Below are positions 12,801 through 24,626 of a stretch of 64,000 nucleotides of DNA, one piece after another. Both the position numbers and the translations under genes were made by a program. The DNA comes from Utricularia gibba. Its lineage: Eukaryota; Streptophyta; Magnoliopsida; Lamiales; Lentibulariaceae. Numbering within the stretch: the stretch's first letter is position 1; every line of letters begins with the position of its first letter. Location: NCBI GenBank assembly GCA_002189035.1, contig CM007991.1, positions 3,968,001-4,032,000 on the forward strand, written 5' to 3'. The notes beneath the pieces are model-generated. The model saw only the letters and a list, made by a program, of their open reading frames with translations. It ran no database searches and was not told where the DNA came from.

Positions 12801-14218
12801 GCGCTTCTGTTATTTGCTGCCGCTCATCTCCAAAGCAGAAGGCCCTTGTAAGTTTACATCGATTTCTGTAGAAATTTTAGAGTATCATCTGTTACAAGAG
12901 GTAACATTGCTTCCATACAGGTGACAAGGCTGGTGAAAGAAGGAACAAAGAAAACGATTCTGGGAATAGGTGATGGAGCTAATGATGTTGGAATGCTTCA
13001 AGAAGCCGATATTGGGATTGGAATAAGTGGAGTCGAAGGAATGCAGGTAAACAAAAACTGTTCAATTTCTATTTCTGAAATACATTTATGCTTCTTTGGT
13101 TTGTATGTTAACATCATTTTTTCGTCTAACCAGGCAGTTATGTCTAGCGACGTTGCCATTGCACAATTCAGGTTCTTGGAGCGCTTGCTTTTGGTGCACG
13201 GACATTGGTGTTACAGACGGATATCCTCAATGGTAAGATTTTATAACAGAAGCTGCTGCGTGTACATATGTACCATTTCACAGAGCATCAACCTAATACA
13301 ATATTTTTTTCCTGCAGATTTGCTACTTTTTCTACAAAAATCTTGCTTATGGCTTCACCATCTTCTTCTATGAAGCCTTCACGACATTCTCCGGGCAACC
13401 TGCCTACAACGATTGGTTTCTGTCTCTTTACAATGTGTTCTTCACCTCCCTCCCTGTGATTGCTCTCGGCGTCTTCGACCAAGATGTATCTGCCAGATAC
13501 TGTCTCAAGGTTTGCCACTCTGCAAATCCCGTTTCTGTTATCTGTCTCCTCTCATCCCCCAGGGATCCTAACATCTTTTTGCCTGTGCTCAAAATGACAG
13601 TTCCCCTTGCTATACCAAGAGGGTATTCAAAATGTCCTCTTTAGCTGGCGCCGAATAATCGGATGGATGATCAATGGCATTGCCACAGCAGTCATCATCT
13701 TTTTCTTCTCAACAGTAGCAATGACTCCTCAAGCATTCAACAGCGATGGAAAGCCTGCAGATTATCAGATAGTCGGAGCAACAATGTACACCAGTGTGGT
13801 ATGGGTTGCTAACTGCCAAATGGCCCTGGCCATCACCTACTTCACTCTGATCCAACACATCTTCATCTGGGGTGGAGTGGCTTTATGGTACCTCTTTCTC
13901 TTGGCATATGGATCACTGTCACCTGATATCTCCTCGACAGCATACCGAGTTTTTGTGGAAACTCTTGCTCCTACTCCTGGCTTCTATGTTATCACCTTCC
14001 TGGTTACCATCTCTGCCTTGGTGCCTTACGTTGTCTACAACTGCATTCAGAACTGGTTCTTCCCAATGTACCACACTGTGCTGCAACAGATGAGGCACGA
14101 TGGTCGTGGCGAGGATCCGGAGTACTGCATGAAGGAGCGGCAGAGATCTATAAAGCACACAACCGTTGGTTATACTGCACGCTCTATGGCTAGAAATGTC
14201 TCGGAACGCAGATACTAG
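9836..14218 (+). CDS. P4-type phospholipid-transporting ATPase (ALA family flippase)
   Basis: An aminophospholipid ATPase that moves lipids from the outer to the cytosolic leaflet, normally with an ALIS/CDC50 partner. Eleven exons: 9836-10234, 10330-11648, 11730-11840, 11925-12201, 12270-12358, 12432-12540, 12644-12847, 12921-13046, 13134-13232, 13318-13509, 13601-14218, all GT-AG. They total 3543 nt, or 1180 residues, the usual size for ALA8-12-type proteins. The actuator motif is DGET (residue about 197), P4-specific in place of P2-type TGES. The phosphorylated Asp is D427 in [15 protein letters not shown] and [10 protein letters not shown] form the P and hinge region. About ten membrane segments are visible, with [12 protein letters not shown] in M4. 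The start is the first ATG in frame. All key catalytic residues are present, so it should be active. The exact ALA number cannot be fixed by eye. Confidence 0.95.
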
Positions 14219-14328
14219 AGAAGGTTAGGGCGCCCTTTTGGGCTGGTTTTGTGTACACTTGTACAGCAAGAGCCTTATTCTTTACCTTGTACAAAAGTTA
14301 ACACTCTTTTGGGTCATTTGAAAATTAA

Positions 14329-14564
14329 AGTAGTGTTCTGAAAAATTTTTAAAACATATTTTTAATTTTCAGAAGTAAAAATAGTTTTGTTCTAGAACAC
14401 TTTTAATTGTAAAAGTAATTCTATCAAAAAATATTTCTAAAAGTATAACTACAAAGCTATTTTTGGAAAAATAAGTAGTTGGTTATTTTTACTTTTTATT
14501 TTTATTTTTCAAAAATAATTTTGAAAAGTAAAAATATGTTTCAAAAATTTTCCAGAACAATACT
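14329..14564. mobile_element. Hairpin MITE, copy A
   Basis: A 236-bp element with long imperfect terminal inverted repeats: the left end AGTAGTGTTCTGAAAAATTT pairs with the reverse complement of the right end, AGTATTGTTCTGGAAAATTT, and pairing continues through AAACATATTTTTA. It is flanked by TAA on both sides (14326-14328 and 14565-14567), a 3-bp target duplication as in PIF/Harbinger elements. It lies about 110 bp after the flippase stop codon. A second copy is at 42774..42997 in the opposite orientation. No coding capacity. Confidence 0.75.
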
Positions 14565-15999
14565 TAAGTTACATCTAATTTAGTTGATATTTATCAGTTT
14601 GGAACCGAACGGTTTCGTCAAATTGTTGGTTTTTAAAATGTAGTTTGTTTTTGACTTTGATTCCAATTTTGGTTTGGAATCGAATTTTTAAACTTTGACT
14701 CAAATCGAAATTGAACAATATAGTTTGAAATTCAAAATCATGATCAAAAATATTGAATTGAATTAGAATTGGAACCATTGGTTAGATTTATGAAGTTTTT
14801 TCATAAAATATGCATTCTTGAATTGGAACCGTGGTTTCGATTGGAGTTGACTACAATTCTAATTGATATTGTTAAATTTTAAAAATAAAATATAATTGAT
14901 ATTTAATTTATAATTACTTGAATTTATTATTGTCAGGATTTAGAAAAGTAAAAAACACTAATGAAAAGCCATGCATGATCCACTATAATTAAGTTTCATC
15001 ACCCTCAATCATTATAGCAATTTCTCTATTAAAACTGCTTTTAATCAACTCAAGAGTAAGAAAAAAAATCATTATCTTTATATATTTGAATGACTATCAA
15101 AATCTTAATGTGATTTCCAATTGAGAACTTCTCTTTAATTTGAGAATCAAATGTTAATTTTTTTTCACTTACAGAATTAGGGTTCACACTATTGGTTAAT
15201 AAAAATGAAAATTATTATAAAACAAGAATTGTTTTTAGAAACGTGGATTGAATGCTTTCTTCCCATTTTTGTGTGGTTTGACGGGGTGGGTCCCATCTAT
15301 TTCCTACACCCCAAGGAGAAACTTCCGAGGATACAAAATTCCATTACAGGTGTCGGTGGGGAAACGTACTCTACACCGTCCCCGCTTCCTAAAATACCAG
15401 GAAGTACGAAAACGGCGTTGTGGGAGTGTGATTCTCAGGATAATGAGTGGGACAGCTCTGGGATAAGGTCTTTTATAGCATCCTCATGTTCAGTGAAGAG
15501 GAATCAGTGAGGGTGCTGGTGAGTTTTCGGTGAAGGAAGCCATGTGAACAACTCACCGACGGAACCACTTGTTTGAGGCTTCTGCGTGAATGTTTTCGAC
15601 TGCATTAGAATCTTCTTTTCAGGAGTGGGTGGAATTGAAGAAGACAAAGGGAAAGGGAGGGGTTTATGGTGTCACCCACATGTGCTGTGAAAGCCAGTCT
15701 TCGCGCCTTTACTTATAGTGATTAACTGAGTCTGTTTGTCTGGATTCTCAGTCACCTCATTCCCAACCCCACCAAGCGTAAAGTGGTTGTTGTTTTCCTT
15801 AGTGAAAATTGGGGACACCATTCTTGGTTGTCTGTAATTGGAGCAAAATCTTCTTCGTCATCAAGGGCCATGTGCTTGTTGTCTTAAAGCTATCTTCTTT
15901 TTCCCCAAGATATCAGCATTCAAATCTGGGAATTCTGTTTATTAGGCTCTGTTTTGTGCTTTAACATTTCTTTCATTACAAGGATCAAGGGAAGCAGAT
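14565..15999. other. Intergenic DNA and upstream region of the OCTOPUS-like gene
   Basis: About 14570..15190 is AT-rich repeat-like DNA with repeated AATTGGAACC and GGTTTCGATT phrases. From about 15240 the base composition rises, and 15500..15999 reads as promoter and 5' leader. The open frame at 15205..15510 has no recognisable features. Confidence 0.4.
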
Positions 16000-16749
16000 A
16001 TGAGGGATAGAGGTAAACCTGTGGCGTTCCAGTTCTCTTCTGCTTCAGAGACGCGATGCAGGGAGCATCCCAGTTCGTCTTTCGTGGGTATATGCCCTTT
16101 CTGTCTGACAGAAAGGCTTTTGAAGCTGCTGATCGAGGACCGGAAACGCTCGCCTTGTTCTTGCTCTGATGTCTCTTCTTCTTACCGGAATTCATGCAGC
16201 GCTCTAGAAGTTGGCAATATTTATAGAAGAAGAGAAGAAACATCAAAGCAGGTTGCGCTTTTGACGAGGAGCAACAGCAGCTGCATAAAAGTCAGGGAGC
16301 GTACAAGCCTGTGGAGGCTTTTCGGAAAGAGAACTGAGAAACATGAGTTCCATGATGGGAAAACACAGGATCTGGCGTATGATCAAAAGGGTGCCTCCAG
16401 ATGTAGATCAGTTTGCCGATTCGGAGGCTATGATGAAAGTGAAGCCATTGCTCTTGGCGCAAAGGCTTCAGATGCTGCAAATGAGGATGATGCTTCTCCA
16501 TCTCAGGAAGATGAGTCTGATTTCATTGATTTGGATCTCGATTTGCAGGCTGCACCAAAGCTGGAACGGTCGTCTTTGGATCATGGGATCAAGTTTAAGG
16601 AACCCGAAAACCTGATCACAACCAGGAAAGATGTTGTTTCCTCTTCTTGCAGAGTTGCAGTGGATGTGAAGAAACGAAACAGAAGGGGCAAAAATGTTCT
16701 GGAACGGATTTTCAAGTATCATGCCATGAATCTTAAACGCCTCATTTGA
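16000..16749 (+). CDS. Short OCTOPUS/DUF740-like protein
   Basis: A single-exon gene of 249 residues. Its N-terminal signature is CREHPSSSFVGICPFCLTER (residues 20-39), the cysteine-rich CxxHPSxxxVGICPxCLxERL motif found at the start of OCTOPUS and related DUF740 proteins, plant membrane-associated polarity proteins of phloem development. The middle is serine- and charge-rich; FIDLDLDLQ is a short acidic patch; the tail is basic (KKRNRRGKN). OCTOPUS itself is well over twice this length, so this belongs to the short, uncharacterised class sharing only the motif. The start is the first ATG in the frame and sits just ahead of the motif. Role in this plant is unknown. Confidence 0.75.
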   Translation: MRDRGKPVAFQFSSASETRCREHPSSSFVGICPFCLTERLLKLLIEDRKRSPCSCSDVSSSYRNSCSALEVGNIYRRREETSKQVALLTRSNSSCIKVRERTSLWRLFGKRTEKHEFHDGKTQDLAYDQKGASRCRSVCRFGGYDESEAIALGAKASDAANEDDASPSQEDESDFIDLDLDLQAAPKLERSSLDHGIKFKEPENLITTRKDVVSSSCRVAVDVKKRNRRGKNVLERIFKYHAMNLKRLI

Positions 16750-17834
16750 TTTGTAAGTTAATGATCGGGTTTAATAAACATGTATGTAGAAATAACGTAT
16801 TTTAAAAAAATACGTTAAGCTTTCTATACATTAGACACCTTCATACAAATCTAACTTTCAAAACATGTATGTTGAAATAACATAATTTTTTAAAAAATAT
16901 ACATTATTTTTATATACAGTTAAATTTTTTGAGAATCCACACTAAATATTTCACAAATACAACATATTTAAGAAATGAAATGCTTTTACTACACATATCA
17001 TATTTGTTGAAATTTTCATAAAGCTAATGTTTTGTCAAGTGGTGCAAAATGATTCTTAGAGTATATTATGATGTCATCAATATGAGAAACTAATTAAGGT
17101 GTGGCTTAAATACCCAGTTCATTAAATCCATAAAGACCATTGGAGCATTTGTTAATTAAGGGTACCACAATACAATCATTTTGATTGTATTTGGTTCAAA
17201 AAGCTATTTTAGTGCATTATCTTTCCATATTAATGATGGATGATACCCTAAATGAATATCTAATTTAGAGAACATCATGGGCTCTTGCAACTGATCAAAT
17301 AAATCATTTGTTCTAGGCAAATGACATTTATTTTTCATCGTTATCTTGTTAAATTCTCCATAGTCTTAACTTGTCATCATTCTTTTTAACAAAAATGACT
17401 AGAATAAGAGAACTAGTTGAATCTTCATTTCTTTGCGTGTCTTTAGACTAGAGATGAATTCAGAATGGGTAAATTTAACCCGTTATGAGTTGGATTTATT
17501 ACCCATAACTGTAAAAAATGGATATAGGATGGTTCTATAGTACATGAGAATGGGTAAATTTGAAACATACACCAACAATAAAAGAACCTATTTTTTATAA
17601 AATGGGTTGAACAGTCCAATCAATTGGGCCCAAAACTTCTAAATTAAATTTAATTCGTATTAATATATATAAATCATGTAATGATTCAAGTCAACTCAGG
17701 AAGTATACCATATCGACTATGAATTGAGTCGCAATCTTTTATGTTGACTCGATGGATTCAACCCCTAAACTATTGAGTTAGATCCATGCCCACCTCTATC
17801 TTTAAATGATTGATTTGAATGTTATATTGCACCC
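16750..17834. other. AT-rich intergenic DNA
   Basis: No gene is visible. Two near-duplicate phrases around 16783 and 16864 (ATGTATGTWGAAATAAC) suggest a small local duplication. Confidence 0.45.
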
Positions 17835-17837
17835 TAA

Positions 17838-18559
17838 GGGCTCGTTTGGTACCATATTTTAACTTACACATTGTTACATATAAATGGGATTATTTTATAC
17901 CAAAATGAGGGATTTAAAAAACATGAGTGTGCTTTGTAGAAAGTTTTATTTAACATGGTATTAATTATCATGTGTTTGGTAGGAAGTCTTATGATTTGTT
18001 GTATATATAATTTTACTAAAATGCCCATGTTTGATTTATGTATAACTTTACTGTAATATATATGCTTACAAATAACCTGATTTGAACCAATTTTCAGATT
18101 TATATCCGACAGCAATAATCTACTTCATAGTTTTAACTAATGATTTCTTTTTATAGAATGACCATGTTTCTAATAATTTCATGATTTGAACTAATAATGT
18201 CCGGTAATAACAATCTTTTTTTTGGCTCCCTCCATTAGATTACTAATTTCTTAGATACATACAAAAAATTGTGAAATCAACAAAATATGTAAAACTAATT
18301 TATTGCCAAGAGGGAACTAAGATGATTATTAGAGGTGAAAATATTTTTGTAAAATAAAAGGGTAATATTGTATTTTATTGTCATGGTATTAACAAACCCA
18401 TCTACTACACGGGTTTGTGTTTTACTATATATAATGTGTTAAATAAGAAATTTGATGGGATATACAATCTGTGATATTATATAACATTATATACCAAACG
18501 GTTGATAAAGATGTGTTATTTAACACAACACCATATTACACCTCCTACCAAACGAGCCC
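17838..18559. mobile_element. PIF/Harbinger-type MITE, 722 bp
   Basis: Perfect terminal inverted repeats GGGCTCGTTTGGTA (17838-17851) and TACCAAACGAGCCC (18546-18559) are flanked by TAA on both sides (17835-17837 and 18560-18562). A 3-bp TAA target duplication and G-rich ends are typical of Tourist/PIF-Harbinger elements. The interior is AT-rich, holds no transposase-like frame, and is probably non-autonomous. Confidence 0.88.
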
Positions 18560-18562
18560 TAA

Positions 18563-20067
18563 TTTTGTTAGTGAAACCCAACATGGCAAATTATTGTCTT
18601 TGTGTGGGGTGATGTCAATACCCATGAGGTTTTTCTGGCTCTTAAATAATAATTTCAGGCATTTGATGTAAAGGATTGTGTAACTTGGATGCAATAATTT
18701 TCATTAAATAATATTAATTTTTTATATTAACTTTAAGAAATCAATATTAATATGTAATAATTTAAAACACATAAACAAATAAAGTTTAATTTCATAGAAT
18801 ACTTGTTTCTTATTTAAAATAAATTTAATATCGATAGATATGTGGAAATTTATTTCTTATTTAAATTTATGATGAATGTATAATTGATAAAGTTTAGAAT
18901 ATCGATAGGTAGAATATGGGAGGAATTGAATTTGAGGACAATGTCTTTATTTTGATTAAGTATCATTAGGCACGTATACTGACAAATCTTCTACATTAGA
19001 ATGATAATGAGCATAAGCGCATGTTTTCTAGCTGGTTTAGATACGTTTGAGTTTCATATAAAGAAATTGTCAAGTTTTTGTTAATGAATACAAAAAACTT
19101 TGGTTTATAGCATTTACTGTCCCTTTAAAACAAAATTTTGTTAAAATCAATCAGGGTTTGTTCTATGTTATCAATTTATTGAAGTGATTCTATTTAATTT
19201 TTTTGAAGATTTTAATCTTTAGCTGTTTTGTGATCAAATAAAAAATTTAAATTTTATGATTATCTTTAAAAATTATTGAATTTCTTAAATCTTTGTTTAA
19301 AAGATTAAATAAGAGATTAATTAGTAAAATTATATTATTCACTTTTTATATATTATAAACATACATTTATATCATAACATTAAATTATATAATAATTTAA
19401 TGTATCATTTTAATTTATTATATTTTATAATATAATTTTATGTTATACTATAAAATAGTTTTACAATTTTAAATATAACCGGCCCTGAGAATCAACAATT
19501 CACATGAAGCACATCTATGGTTTTGCTAATTTTCGTTTTTATTAAAATTAAAAGTAAAAAATATATATATTTTTTGAAATCATTCATACACACATTTCTA
19601 AAAGAAGACCGTGAGTCATTGACTGACAAGACCTCGAGCGTGTATCCTTTTGTTTTGTGCACGCCATGCGAGAATAATCTTTTGCTTGGAAAGAAGAGAA
19701 TATTGTGGCCACAAGCGCGAGGCTTCTTCTTTTAAATATTGGAATTTGGAAGACAAATCATGTCGAGCCATAAAAGTTGGGTTCTGTTTCTGTAGCCTGC
19801 AATCTGATCATTCACACTTCACAGAAGGATGGGTGTGGATGGATGTGGGAGCACATCTATCTTTTGCTTTACTGATCTTTTTGAAAATGGAGTCCTCGGT
19901 CAGAAAGCGAACTATTTGAAGAATAAAAAACTTTTGCTTCTTGTATCAATCCGCACCCACTGCTTCTTGTAGAACTGCTTAGCTTCTTCGACATACACAC
20001 TGCTCTCTGAAGTCTGTGCTCCGTTTCTCCTTTATTTCTTTCCTACACCTTTGTGGTTTTTTCGGTA
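18563..20067. other. Intergenic DNA upstream of the NIK-like gene
   Basis: AT-rich to about 19500, including a dispersed repeat copy at 19160..19485. From about 19600 composition rises and the segment reads as promoter and 5' leader of the receptor-kinase gene. No other gene seen. Confidence 0.45.
19160..19485. repeat. Dispersed AT-rich repeat, copy 3
   Basis: Closely similar to copy 2 at 8245..8610 in the same orientation, sharing GATTAAATAAGAGATTAATT and TTATATCATAACATTAA, and weakly to copy 1 at 4690..4945. Ends are not sharply defined. Confidence 0.65.
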
Positions 20068-22651
20068 ATGGGATCAGTGAAAGATGAAAACTTTTTGTGT
20101 TTTTATCTATGGGTATTCGTCTCGTGGAGTTTAAGCTTTACATCTGGTTCACTGACTCCTAATGGTGTAAATTTTGAAGGCAAGTTAATTGAATGCTGTT
20201 TTAACCTCAACGACATCAGTTTCTTACCTTTCTTTTTGTTTTTACCATGGTGTAGTTCAAGCTTTGATGGATATGAAAAAATTACTCAATGATCCTTCTG
20301 GAGTTCTCAACTGGGACGAAAACGCTGTTGACCCTTGTGGGTGGACACTGGTCACCTGTTCTCGCGATAATCTTGTTACCACTTTGTAAGCTGCTTCTTC
20401 TTCTCTGCTGCTTGTTCCACAGCTTCGATATGTATGTATCTTTTAGCTGAAGAAAAGTCCTATTGCAGAGCAATCGGAAGGCAAAACTTATCAGGAACAA
20501 TATCTAAAAGCATTGGGAATTTGACTCATCTCACAAGTCTGTAAGTAGACAGACATTTGGTGTCCACATTGTTCGTTTTGGTCGCTATTGATCTCAATTT
20601 CTTTGCAGCCAGCTACAGGAAAACAACATATCTGGAACGATTCCTGTTGAACTGGGCAATCTCCCAGAGCTCGAAGAACTTGATTTATCAAATAATTCAC
20701 TTACGGGAGATATACCATCTTCTCTAGCACAGCTTGGAAACCTTCAGTATCTGTGAGAACACAACCCTTTTTATCCCATTTTCTCATTCAACATGATGGT
20801 ATTCTTACTGTTGAGTCATTATCTAGGAGGCTGAATGGCAATAATCTCACAGGAGCAGTTCCCATGGCTTTTGCCAACTTGACTCGCCTTAGTCTTGTGT
20901 AAGAAGAGTTCTGTCCTTGCTTTTTCTCACATTCCATTGATGTGATTAGTTGATTCGGAGTCCGCTTATGCTACAGAGACTTATCATTCAACAATCTGAG
21001 CGGCCCAGTTCCAAGACTCCAAGCCAAGAGAATCAAGTACTTGTTTCAATCTTGGAAATCCAGAGCTGTTGTTGACGCATTGATGATTTATTTCTTCATG
21101 CTTTTTTGTGTAAAATCCAGTGTTTTGGGTAATCCTTTGATATGCTCAACCGGTGAAGAAGCAGGCTGCAGTGAAACAACACCTGCGCCTATACCACTCT
21201 CTCAAAACATTTCCCAGAGTAAGAAATTTGCTACTTTCATCAAAGATTATGTCTTTCATTGCAATAACATCAGATGAGAAGATGAGTTTCTTTGTCATAA
21301 TCTGAAGATATTCAGAAATCGAGTCGGCAAACAAGTCATAGTGTTGTTGCTTTAGCCTTTGCCCTGGGCTCCGCCGTGGGCTGCATTTGCTTGTTGATTA
21401 TCGGACTGGTTCTTTGGAGACATAACCAGAAGAAGCGTATTTTCTGGGACATCAATGGTATGCAGCGCTCAGCCTCATGCAAATTCTGATGTTTTCCCAA
21501 GACTGAAATGACTTCTGCTTCTCAGAACAACAACATGAAGAAGTATGCCTGGGGAACCTGAGACGTCTCTCATTCCGGGAGCTGCGCATCGCAACGAACA
21601 ACTTCAGCAGCAAGAACTTTCTTGGAAAGGGTGGATTTGGGAATGTGTACAAAGGAAACCTGCAAGATGGAACAGTCGTAGCAGTGAAACGGCTCAAAGA
21701 TGGGAACATCAGCGGCGGAGAAGACCAGTTCCAGACGGAGGTCGAGATGATCAGCCTCGCCGTCCATCGCAATCTCCTCCGGCTATACGGTTTCTGCGTC
21801 ACCTCAACCGAAAGGCTCCTTGTCTATCCCTACATGTCCAATGGCAGCGTGGCATCCCGTCTGAAAGGTAACAGGCATGGCCCTTTTCTTACAAAGATCC
21901 AGATAACCAACTGCAACACATGTTTTGTTGTTTTGTAATTACAGCTAAACCATCATTGGATTGGGGAACCAGGAAAAGAATAGCACTTGGGGCAGCCAGA
22001 GGATTAGTATATCTGCACGAGCAGTGTGACCCGAAGATCATTCACAGGGATGTTAAAGCAGCAAACATTCTCCTTGACGATTACTGTGAAGCAGTTGTGG
22101 GAGATTTTGGGCTAGCGAAGCTTCTAGATCGTCACGATTCACATGTCACGACTGCTGTCCGTGGAACAATCGGGCATATAGCTCCGGAGTATCTATCTAC
22201 AGGACAGTCATCTGAGAAAACAGATGTTTTCGGATTTGGGATCCTGCTGATTGAACTGATCACTGGAATGAGAGCTCTGGAATTTGGGAAAGCTAATGGG
22301 AATCAGAAAGGGGGGATGCTGGACTGGGTGAGGAAGATTCACGAAGAAAGGAAGATCGAGCTTCTCGTGGACGAAGATTTGAAGAACAACTACGATGTTG
22401 TGGAGGTGGAGGAGACCGTCAAGGTGGCTTTGCTGTGTACGCAGTACGTTCCGAGTCACAGACCGAAGATGTCTGAAGTTGTGAGATTGCTTGAAGGAGA
22501 TGGGGTTGCTGAAAAGTGGGAAGACTTGCAGAGAAATGGGGGTAACAGGGACAGTGAAGCGTCGTTCAGGGGAGAGTTCGGCGTCGGACGCGGCGACGCG
22601 GATGAGTCCTGGTTGGTGGGTCAGGACATGGAGCTCTCCGGCCCACGTTGA
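20068..22651 (+). CDS. NIK-type LRR receptor-like serine/threonine kinase
   Basis: A plasma-membrane receptor kinase of LRR subfamily II, NSP-INTERACTING KINASE (NIK) branch, known for antiviral and immune signalling. Ten exons: 20068-20179, 20256-20385, 20469-20540, 20609-20752, 20827-20898, 20977-21036, 21121-21218, 21308-21457, 21526-21867, 21945-22651, giving 628 residues. The 72/144/72-nt LRR exons are the SERK/NIK pattern. Order: signal peptide, LRRNT with DPCGW, about five LRRs, membrane segment (about 242-264), kinase. Visible residues are P-loop GKGGFG (313-318), Lys334, HRD Asp429, DFG Asp447, and activation-loop Thr461, Thr462 and Thr467, equivalent to the regulatory threonines of NIK1. 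It ends in AMELSGPR-like DMELSGPR. Intron 1 starts with GC rather than GT (20180-20181). The gene runs tail-to-tail into a peroxidase gene. Confidence 0.94.
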
Positions 22652-22730
22652 TTGTAATTATCTGGGTGAAATCCTTGTGAACATTTTTTTTTACTGCGAG
22701 TAAAGTGCAGTAATTAGGGTTTACACGTGT

Positions 22731-24064
22731 TTAGAAAGAGGGGTATGTATTGACAAATCTGCAGTTAACCCTAATTTCACCATCTACATGCGTTTCTGGG
22801 TTGGTGATGCTACCCATTTTCACCATTGAAGCTGCGAATTGATCGAAGAAGGCTAGCCCGTTTCTCGCGAATGCTTCCGCGATCTTCCGCGTTTCAAATC
22901 TGGAGAGCATCTTTTGATCGGATTCCAGCAGTGCTTCGCCTCTCAACAGAATCTGGTAATAAGAATTGTCGAAAATGTAGGGTGAGAAGTAATCGAGTGC
23001 TGTTGCATTGTCATCTGAAAGCCCTTCTTCGGGAGGGCAGATGGATCTCAATGTGCTGAGGTATTGCTGCGAAAATGGGTTTCTCCCTGATGTTTCGACA
23101 AAATCGCCATATATTCTGTCCCTGAAGTTAACGCATCGCGCCAACCCGATGGTGTGAGCTCCTGCAAGGGCTACCATGTCTGTGATTGAGAGGCCCTGTT
23201 GAAGGAACTTTGAGATGACGGAGAGTAAGCTGTTTTCTTGTTTTGGAAGGTTTTGTTCTGCGAGGGTGTAGCTAGCGGTTATGGAGTCATTCCGCCCTAA
23301 GAAAACATCCCAATAAGGTCCACCAACCTGACAAGATGATGGGTTATGATTAGCAAGTCATGTGTTCGAGATATTGTCTCAATGAATAATTATGTGCTGC
23401 GGGTGAAAAAAAAAGAATAAATCGCTGATTTTTTGTTGTATGCTAAGGCTGATATTGAATTACTGTGACCCTGTTCTTTCTATCGTTTGATTGATGGTTG
23501 ATCTTTATCTAGCTTCCATGTATTTTCGGAGTAGTTGACACAAAGAAGAAGCTCATGTTTTATTACCAGTAGAACAGCGTCTCTAGCTGCAACAGTGAGA
23601 ATATCAGCACAGGAGACTGTTTCAGGACACTCAGATTCGAGCTTCTTCTTGATCCTGTCAATGATCCTGAATCCTTTCAGGGAGTGCCTGTTTACGGGAG
23701 CTTTCTTTTCCCCTCGAAATGTGATGGTATCATCCAGAAGAACGGATCCATCACAGCCCTGCAGAAATCACGCAAAAGCATCATGCCTCAAGCCAAGAAT
23801 AAGCTGCTGCTATAGAACCCCTCCGAAAACAACCTGGACGAAGCAATCATGGAAATGCAACCGCAGAACCTTGGCCGCATTTCTGGGATCAGACAGCACT
23901 GCGCATTCCATTTCTTTCCTGATGATTTCCAGCACCATGGGGCAGGTATCTTTGTAGAAGTCTAACGTGAGTGATGGATCAGCCGCATGGAACATGGAAA
24001 AGGTCATGAAGAGAGAAAAGACTAAGAAGTATCCCTTTGGATAAAGAGAGAAAACCAAAGCCAT
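22731..24064 (-). CDS. Class III secretory peroxidase (PER11-like)
   Basis: A haem peroxidase of the secretory pathway that oxidises phenolics with hydrogen peroxide in cell walls. Three exons on the minus strand, 23834-24064, 23567-23758 and 22731-23327, all GT-AG, giving 339 residues. There is an N-terminal signal peptide, then the mature start around [11 protein letters not shown]. Distal site RLHFHDCF carries Arg68 and His72. [10 protein letters not shown] is the calcium-site loop, and the proximal haem ligand is His199 in [14 protein letters not shown]. The conserved cysteines appear present, so it should be active. It is closest in feel to Arabidopsis peroxidase 11. Its stop codon is 79 bp from that of the convergent receptor-kinase gene, so their 3' UTRs very likely overlap. 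Confidence 0.93.
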
Positions 24065-24620
24065 CCTTTTCGGTATCAGGGAGGAGATCTCCCAGCAAAT
24101 GGCAAAGGGAGCTATTTGAACTTGAGCAGAGAATATGGATTGCTCCTTTCATAGTCCTTGTTACTAGCAAAACTGAAGTCAAGAGAAGATGCAACCAATA
24201 CAGTTTGGTTGGTCAGCTCTCCCGAACTACCATATGAGTAGATGCTCCTCCTGAGATGAAGTACAAGGAAATGAAGTAATCCGTTTGGATTAGACCTCAG
24301 GTCCATGACTGAAGCTCCTAGGCCCAGCTCTCCGATTATTCCTCAGTTAAACTAAGGGGACTGGGGGCCCTGAGCCTTAGCATTCGGCTTACTGCATTCT
24401 TCCAAGAGTGATGAGCTCTGGTGTTAATAGAGTTAAAAATCAAAAAAGATGGAGATGTGGAACTCCAGGGACCATGAAAAGCTCTCATGGACCAGTGAAG
24501 GCACAGGGTACCATGTTCCAGCAAATTTAACGGTCTTTGTTTGCTTTGACTCCGGGGAGAAATCTGACAGGAACAAGAAGACATTGATCCATGAAACGAC
24601 AACGTATTGGTGCTTTCCTT
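24065..24620. promoter_or_regulatory. Upstream region of the peroxidase gene
   Basis: Presumed promoter and 5' UTR of the minus-strand peroxidase gene. Base composition is balanced compared with the TE debris to its right. No coding exon recognised. Confidence 0.35.
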
Positions 24621-24626
24621 TGGCCT

